Below, piece by piece: positions 57,590 through 64,000 of a DNA stretch of 64,000 nt. The stretch covers positions 31,146,965 to 31,210,964 of the forward strand of contig NC_059082.1 in NCBI RefSeq assembly GCF_020497125.1, in the 5' to 3' direction. Position 1 is the first letter of the stretch. Every line of letters begins with the position of its first letter. The stretch comes from Mauremys mutica (lineage: Eukaryota; Chordata; Testudines; Geoemydidae). Below the pieces are notes generated by a model. The model was not told the DNA's origin and did not search any database. It saw only the letters and a program-made list of their open reading frames with translations. Position numbers and translations under genes: made by a program.

Positions 57590-59400
57590 AACTTGATAAT
57601 CAGTGACATCGCAGAGGAACATGTAACTACCAACGAACTTCCCACAAAGACAGTTTGCTTCCCATAGATCTCCATACATAACCTTTACTGGTCTCAGTAG
57701 GATCATTACATCCATTAGACTGTGGACTCAGCATTGCTTTAGCTCTTAAGTTAATACAACTGAGACTTTTTTTACTCTCCTATTGGGAAGTAGCATGTGC
57801 AATTTTAGTGATTTCTTAGATCATTCCATAAGTAAATCAAATATTCTTTCAAGCCCAGTTATCAAAATTGTGTCCTTTGATACTACATCCTCCATCAAAC
57901 TGCAGTAATCCAGATCAACACATTTTAAACCTCTGCTATCTTTCCTAATATCATCCTACTAGATAGAGTAATTAAATTTGTATTTTTTTATAAGTCGTAC
58001 TCAATAAATCTGAATAAATTAACAACGCATTACTAAGGCTGCTACATTAAATTTGCATAGTGCATTTAATGAATATGCAACTGCAAGTGAAAAGGTCTGC
58101 TACTGTGAACCTTCCACATTAGCATAACTACTTCCAGCATGTTTCTTAAATAATGCACTCATTTGCACATCACTGACTTGGCTAATTCTGACTTCAGTCA
58201 GGGTAGCCTTGTAATTAAGACTCTTGCTTTAATTTTTAATGAAGTTTATGTTACATCAATCCTGACAGTAATGAGGGGACATGGAAACAAAAAGGCTGCT
58301 AATAATTAAATTCACAAACCAGTTTGAGGGATAATAATTCCTGAGGAGAAATTACATGACTAATTATTAATTAAATATTCATACTATTGCAGGGCTGTTT
58401 CCCTTAACTGCTCTTCTTGTTGGTAATAATGCTGAGATGTGGATGCCTTCCTGCAACCATCCTGATTTTAAGGTCTCTGGTTAATTTTAGTGCACCATTA
58501 ATCAATATGACACAAAAAATAAAATTGTTTTAATTGGTATCATTTTATTGTGTCTAAATATTACTACAGTTGGTTTAGTTTGTGTAGAATTAATCTAGTT
58601 AGTCGGTGCTTTTTTTATGGAAACATAAATCCAGTTTATATCCATAAACATCTAATGGCAGGCAACTTGACCTTTTTTTGTAACATTACTGTTTACAGAT
58701 AATTACACCAACTCTTTAAAAGGTTATTTAATAGCTTTGCATTCATCATAGTAAAATGAAAAACATGCAATATTATTTAACTCCAGACTATTCCAAGGAG
58801 GTCTCGGAGACCCTAATTTACTCCTGCTGAAAAGTAAGCAATATTAATTTGTGTGTTTTTAAGAAACGTATGAGAGCTTTTCTTCAAATGTGTACAAACA
58901 GATTTAAAGTGTTTGTGTATGGATCTTTCTTTGTCTTTTACATAATTTAGATTCCATAATTAATAAAAATAACAGCATCCCAAAGACAACTTTCAGAGAC
59001 AGGAAAATGTCAGGAAGTGATTTTTCTACACAATACAGGGCTTTGAATGGAAAGGCAGGTATTTTTCTATAAAATCTAGTACACAAACACTGTAAATTCA
59101 CAGAGGAATTAGACTGATTAATCCTAATTTATGTTGACATTCATAGCAGCCAAGAATTTTCCTCTTGAAAGTGGCATAATAAACCTTTAGGATTACATGT
59201 TTATTAAGAGAAGCTCAGTGTTTGGGGGAAAGTTTAGCAAGAAAAGAAATTATTTAAATGAACCCTGTTAATCACAAAACTCAGCTGCACCATGAATTTG
59301 TTTTAACATTTATGTTAGTGCTTTAAAGAGATAACATTTTGCATAGCATAAAATCAAGTCTCAAATTATTAAAAAGAGATAATGCATGTCCTTTTATCCT
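57590..59400. other. Long AT-rich, repeat-poor block
   Basis: No transposon or SINE boundary is visible over about 1.8 kb, in a window where such boundaries are dense. It is rich in TAAT/ATTA homeodomain-type words and has octamer-like ATTTGCAT words (58052, 58153). No coding frame over about 65 codons. It may contain conserved noncoding elements. Confidence 0.4.
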
Positions 59401-61343
59401 GAAGGGGCATTTGGAAATTCTGAACCAGGGCAAACATTTCATTTCATTTTTCTAATAATTCAAACCAGTTGATTCATCAAAGTGAAACAAGTCCATCACC
59501 ATACATGGGGCAATGTTTCCCTTTAGCTAGCTCTTGTCACTTTACTACAATCTGACAGGTTTGTAGGGCATTATTACTGGATCTGATTTGTACCACTCTA
59601 TCCCTTTTACTAAATCTTAAAAATCTTTTTAACTTTTCTTTTTTCTCTACTCTCTTAAACTAACACCTGAAGGCAATTTCAAAATACTACTCCATAATGA
59701 AATACTACTTTGGCTCTCCTGAATTAAGATGTTGTTATGAGCCATCTGTTCCTGGTCCTGCTCTCAATTTCTTCCATCAAAGAAATCATTCCAGGCATGA
59801 AACACCTCATTGCAGCAACAATCACCTGAATCAGCCAGAGTGTTGTGACCGAGGTGGTCCTGGCTTGCTGGGAGAATAGCAATTGAAGAAACTTCTCCAA
59901 TGCTGTAATGAAGTCAATGTCACTGTGTTCAGCAGGGAAGATGATCATTTTGCTTTCCTCCCTCCTTCCCACTTCCTGCAGTGGCATCTTTTAATTACTT
60001 CACTTCATCTGCCTAATGAGGTGCGTTTTCCCCCTGCGTACTCCGCGCTGTACAAGAACTGCCCTGTTTAACTGCCAACGATCTAACACCCATTCTGAAA
60101 TATCTGATTGATGTGCCAGTGTTCTAATGGAGCACTCACACTCTATATGGAATGCTGCTGGGTTCAACCGCACCACAGTGGTAGGCGTCATTGATAGTGT
60201 TTACACATCTGAAGATGCTGTATCCATAACACACAAGACTGTGATTTTGTATAAAGCTCTCACAAACTACGAATGGCTTGGCTCAGTCAGTATTTGGATA
60301 GAAAAATGTGATGGGAAAAACAGTGTTATGGGAAGTGGTGTTGGTGACTCATTAAGGGGCACACTTCCCTCAGAGCTGGAAATAAGTCATGTCCCAGTAT
60401 AAACACTGTGCAATCGGAGGGGCCATCTGTTGAATGAGACCCCAGAACAGACTTATGGATAAGGCTCTGAATGGTTACACCAGTTTCTCGGCTGCTCTGA
60501 GCTGTGGTGATGTTTTACTCTCATTTTCTGCTGCCCAGGATCATGACAACACCTGAAAGTTACATCTAGCCTTCCCACCCTCTTGGCCTCCTTCCCCCAA
60601 CACACACACGTCTCTTTACACAGTTGATGAATCAGGAAGTCACAAGTTATAACCAGTGCATGTGTATCTACGTTGTTGTAAGGGGAAAAAACATGCAGTA
60701 TAAAGTCGACAGGTTAAAATATAAAATGCAGGGAAATGAAAAAGATAAGATTCATACAGCATTGCATATATACTGTAAATTTTTATAATTTAATATGTTG
60801 TTGTGTATGTTTCATATACATTATCACACAGACGGAAGAAGCGATGTAGCTAAATTAACAGTACTCCGAGAAGTGCAAAGTCAAAGTATGCAAAAGTTAT
60901 CACTGGAAACTTAATGTTGGATTAATAGTTTTTATACAAAAATAAAATTGTTGGTGCTTAATGGTAGCATATAAATGGCCCAGTTGGGCTCTGGAAGTCA
61001 CACATTACTGAGTGAACAGAGAGGAGGGGCTAGGCTGTGATTGGATTTGGGGTATAACAGGGTGTGCTCTACTCCTGCCTTTTCACACCACAGAAAGTGG
61101 ATCAGACTCTACTGGTTGTGCATTCACAGCGCCATTTTTAGAGTTCCCTCCAGCAACACCACTGCAGTCCCCATGCAACAGTCTATTTACAATATCTTCT
61201 GTGCTTTCGGCCCTCTCCTGAGGACCTGACAGGAGCAGACGTGTCCCTTTCCTGAGATCTCTGTGTATATGTCTAAAGAGAATATAAAACACGCAGCTGG
61301 CCCAAGTACGCTGACCCAGGCCAACCATGGTTGTGCCACAGAT
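59401..61343. other. Mostly unrecognised sequence
   Basis: At 60160-60175, TGGGTTCAACCGCAC resembles a SINE B box, and GGCCATCTGTTGAATGAGAC at 60422 resembles a known SINE body word, but no full SINE can be assembled. Confidence 0.35.
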
Positions 61344-61348
61344 CCCTG

Positions 61349-62513
61349 TGTAATGGGTTGGGTCACAGAGACCCCCTTGGGACTGCCACCTGATGTGCTG
61401 AGACTACTTCTGAGCCCATTTTCTCTGCCAGTTTGGGACTCCAGTACCCTGTCTGTTGAGCCAGACAAGCTAGCCTGCTGCAACACAGACCCAAGTTTGA
61501 ACCACATCCCCCAAAAGCTGCAGACTTAACTGAAAATAACTTAAGAAGTGTTCCTGTCTCCAGCACCCAAATACCCAGTTCCCAGTGGGATCCAAACCCC
61601 AAATAAATCCGTTTTACTCTGTATAAAGCTTATAAAGTGTAAACTCATAAATTGTCTGCCCCCTATAACATTCAGAGAAATATGCACAGCTGTTTGCTCC
61701 CCCCAGGAATTAATTACTTACTCTGGGTTAATTTATAAGCAAAAGTGATGTTATTAAATATAAAAAGTAGGATTTAAGTGGTTCCAAGTAGTAATAGACA
61801 AAACAAAGTAAATTACGAGGCAAAATAAAGCAAAAACACCCAAGTCTAAGCCTAATACAGTAGGAAACTAAATGCAGGTAAAGCTCACCCTCAGAGATGT
61901 TCCAATAAGCTTCTTTCACATACTAGACTCCTTTCTAGTCTGGACCCAATCCTTTCTCCTGGTACAGCCCTTGTTCCAGCTCAGGTGGTAGCTAGGGGAT
62001 TTCTCATGACTGCAGCCCCCTTTGTTCTGTTGCACCCCCTTATATACACCTTTGGCACAAGGCAGGAACATTTTGTCTCTTTGGGTCCCCACCCCTCCTT
62101 CTAAATGGAGAAGCACCAAATTTAAGATGGATTCCAGTACCAGGTGACATGGTCACATGTCCTGTGAGACCCCAAGCCTTCATTCTTCCCAGCCTGACTC
62201 ACAGGAAGGCTTGCAAGTAAACAGAGCCATCTAAAGTCAATTGTCCTAGTTGATGGGAGCCATCAAGATTCTAAACCAAAATTAATGGCCCACACTTTGC
62301 ATAATTACAATAGCACTTCAGAGTTATATTTTATATTCCTAGTTTCAGATACAAGAACGATACATTCATACAAACAGGATGGATACACTCAGTAGATTAT
62401 AAGCTTTGTAATGATACTTTACAAGAGACCTTTTGCATGAAGCATATTCCAGTTACATTATATTCACACTCATTAGCATATTTTCATAAAGTCATATGGA
62501 GTGCAACGTCTCA
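61349..62513. mobile_element. Solo LTR with 5-bp target duplication
   Basis: Ends TGTAATGGGTTGG and GCAACGTCTCA give the TG...CA pattern. It is flanked by CCCTG on both sides (61344-61348, 62514-62518). A TATATAAG box on the minus strand near 62040 suggests reverse orientation, but I see no clear AATAAA in the expected place on that strand. No internal retroviral region adjoins it, so it is a solo LTR. Small frames inside are chance frames. Confidence 0.8.
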
Positions 62514-62554
62514 CCCTGCACTTCCTTCCTGTGTCTCCTCATCCTTCTGGGCTG

Positions 62555-62740
62555 TGTGCTAAATTCCAAAAACAGGCCTTGATCCTGAATTCTCTCATCC
62601 TCAAAAGTCCTGTGGACTATGGAGATTTGGACATGCATAGACTTCACTGAGCCATGAGGACTCAGTCCTGCAGTCCTCACTCTAAGAAAGCTTCCACTGA
62701 AGTCAAGGAAAGTATTGCCTGCATCAGGCTAAGACATATA
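62555..62740. repeat. Chompy-like palindromic MITE with imperfect halves
   Basis: GGCCTTGATCCTGAATTCTC at the left, and in the middle CAGTCCTGCAGTCCTCACTC with CTTCCACTGAAGTCAAGGAA. The halves have drifted. Confidence 0.5.
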
Positions 62741-63400
62741 AATGTCAAATATAGGCTGAACTACACCCCATGCCATGGGATGCCATGTAGTATAAGTGTG
62801 GGTAGGATTCATTTGTTCTTGAGTGCCTGGTCCAGGTGAGCCAGTTTGGCAGCTCTGGAGACTAAGTCCTCTGTCAGTGTCTCTGAACAGATATAGCATG
62901 CATCAATGTGCCTTAAGTCCATGAATGATTCTCTCATGGCAAGTCCTGTAGCTCCGTTTCTATGTCCATTGAGCCTTTGGCCTCGCTATTGAGTTTGCCA
63001 ACAAAGGTGTCAAATGAGATGGTATTTATGTGATTCTTTAGCTCATTTTACATACATCATCATATAGCAACACATTTTGGTAAACTCTAACCTGGGATGG
63101 ATTGAACCTGAAAAGGAAAGGTTCTATATTCCAATTATCAATCCCGGAGCAAGATTGTCTGCACCCTTCCTTTCCAGTATATGCTTTAGTATTTCATAAA
63201 TTACTTTGGTCTACTTTGGTTAAAAAAAAAAGTGAAGTGTCCTAAACTCAGTTGCTTAGCACTTAGTACGCAAAATACAATAGCAATACAACTAGACACG
63301 GTCCAGAGAATTAGAAATATGCACTTCAAGACCCATACAAGTTGAGATGGTTCAAATAAGATGTGACTTGATCTCTAAGAATAGAGATGTGTGGGAACTA
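62741..63400. other. Unrecognised sequence
   Basis: No features identified. Confidence 0.35.
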
Positions 63401-63409
63401 AAATTCCCA

Positions 63410-63767
63410 TTTTATAGTAAATCCCACAATTTCAAAGTCTGTTTTCATTCCCAATGTGAAGTTTGAAGTTTCCAGCAAAACAAAATTTTTGGAAAATGTT
63501 TAGATAAAAATCAACACCTTTTGACAGATGTTTAGTTTAGATGGCCTTATTTTTATATTTATAATATAAACTATCAAAATGAGCAGGTATATCTAAATGA
63601 AAAATTGAAACATTCCATTCCAATAAGGTCAAAACGCTTTGTTTTGATTTTTCCTAAATGAAATGTCATGGAAATAAATAGTCACGTTCCCACAGAAAGT
63701 CTGATTTCAACAAAATGGCATTTCCAGTGGGAAAATTTTGCTTCTGAACATTTTCAACCAGTTCTAG
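63410..63767. repeat. A/T-rich element ending CAACCAGTTCTA
   Basis: Runs of AAATTTT/AAAACATT words end in ATTTTCAACCAGTTCTAG, the same terminal phrase as at 15535 and 16064. Confidence 0.5.
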
Positions 63768-64000
63768 TAAAGAAGATAATGCTGTATTTTTCATGCAGAA
63801 CAAAGTAGTTGAATCCTTGCCTTAAGTACAAAATGGAACTCACCTTTAAGTCACAACCAGTATCTCCATAACTCAAGATATTAGGTTGAATTTTAATTAA
63901 AACTATAGTAAGAACTGAATTGGCAGATATGATTCTGTAATAGCTACTTGGCTTTCTTTTCACAAGGACTCAAATATTATAAGCTAAAATTCACCTTGGT

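Noticed and set aside
1..64000. CRISPR array, rRNA or bacterial operon
   Set aside because: No regularly spaced direct repeats, rRNA blocks or packed gene order; the window is vertebrate repeat-rich DNA.

Overview
The window looks like intergenic DNA from a cryptodiran turtle. The main reason is the repeat content. There are two copies of a tRNA-headed SINE with a CR1-type tail (Cry I-like, 11632 and 49664), CR1 3' ends, reptile-type palindromic MITEs, and many short DNA transposons whose ends read GTCTACAC. I found no host protein-coding gene, rRNA, tRNA or CRISPR array. Every reading frame with recognisable homology is a broken transposon protein, and the other open frames are chance frames or GC-rich repeats.

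Layout. 0-7.5 kb: a CR1 tail split by a hAT element, two LTR-like units, and several MITEs. 7.5-16 kb: mostly unrecognised AT-rich sequence with a fold-back, a SINE and a 1.1-kb LTR-like unit. 16.9-17.9 kb: two retroposed Penelope-like ends, each arranged as an inverted repeat with its own 12-13 bp target duplication; one has 88-bp perfectly matching arms and a hammerhead-like core. 19-25 kb: hAT elements, a C-rich composite repeat, CR1 tails and palindromic MITEs. 27.5-37 kb: nested MITEs, a 0.9-kb LTR, a Tigger-like element, and a 2.1-kb Harbinger-like element with an internally repeated peptide motif. 38-43.7 kb: a 710-bp hAT element, unrecognised AT-rich sequence, a MIR-like SINE, a LINE remnant and an LTR-like unit. 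46.0-50.1 kb: a 3.9-kb hAT transposon with a perfect 8-bp target duplication, sitting inside an older MITE. It carries an intron-containing broken transposase, a nested MITE and a nested SINE. 50.6-55.2 kb: GC-rich hAT elements, a LINE reverse-transcriptase fragment and a second MIR-like SINE. 56.0-56.6 kb: a Harbinger MYB/SANT-like remnant. 57.6-59.4 kb: a long AT-rich, repeat-poor block that may hold conserved regulatory DNA. 61.3-62.5 kb: a 1.16-kb solo LTR with a 5-bp target duplication.

The strongest evidence here is structural. Target duplications, terminal inverted repeats and reading-frame continuity across insertions can be read directly and allow an insertion order to be reconstructed. 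Family names come from recalled family features and were not checked by database search.
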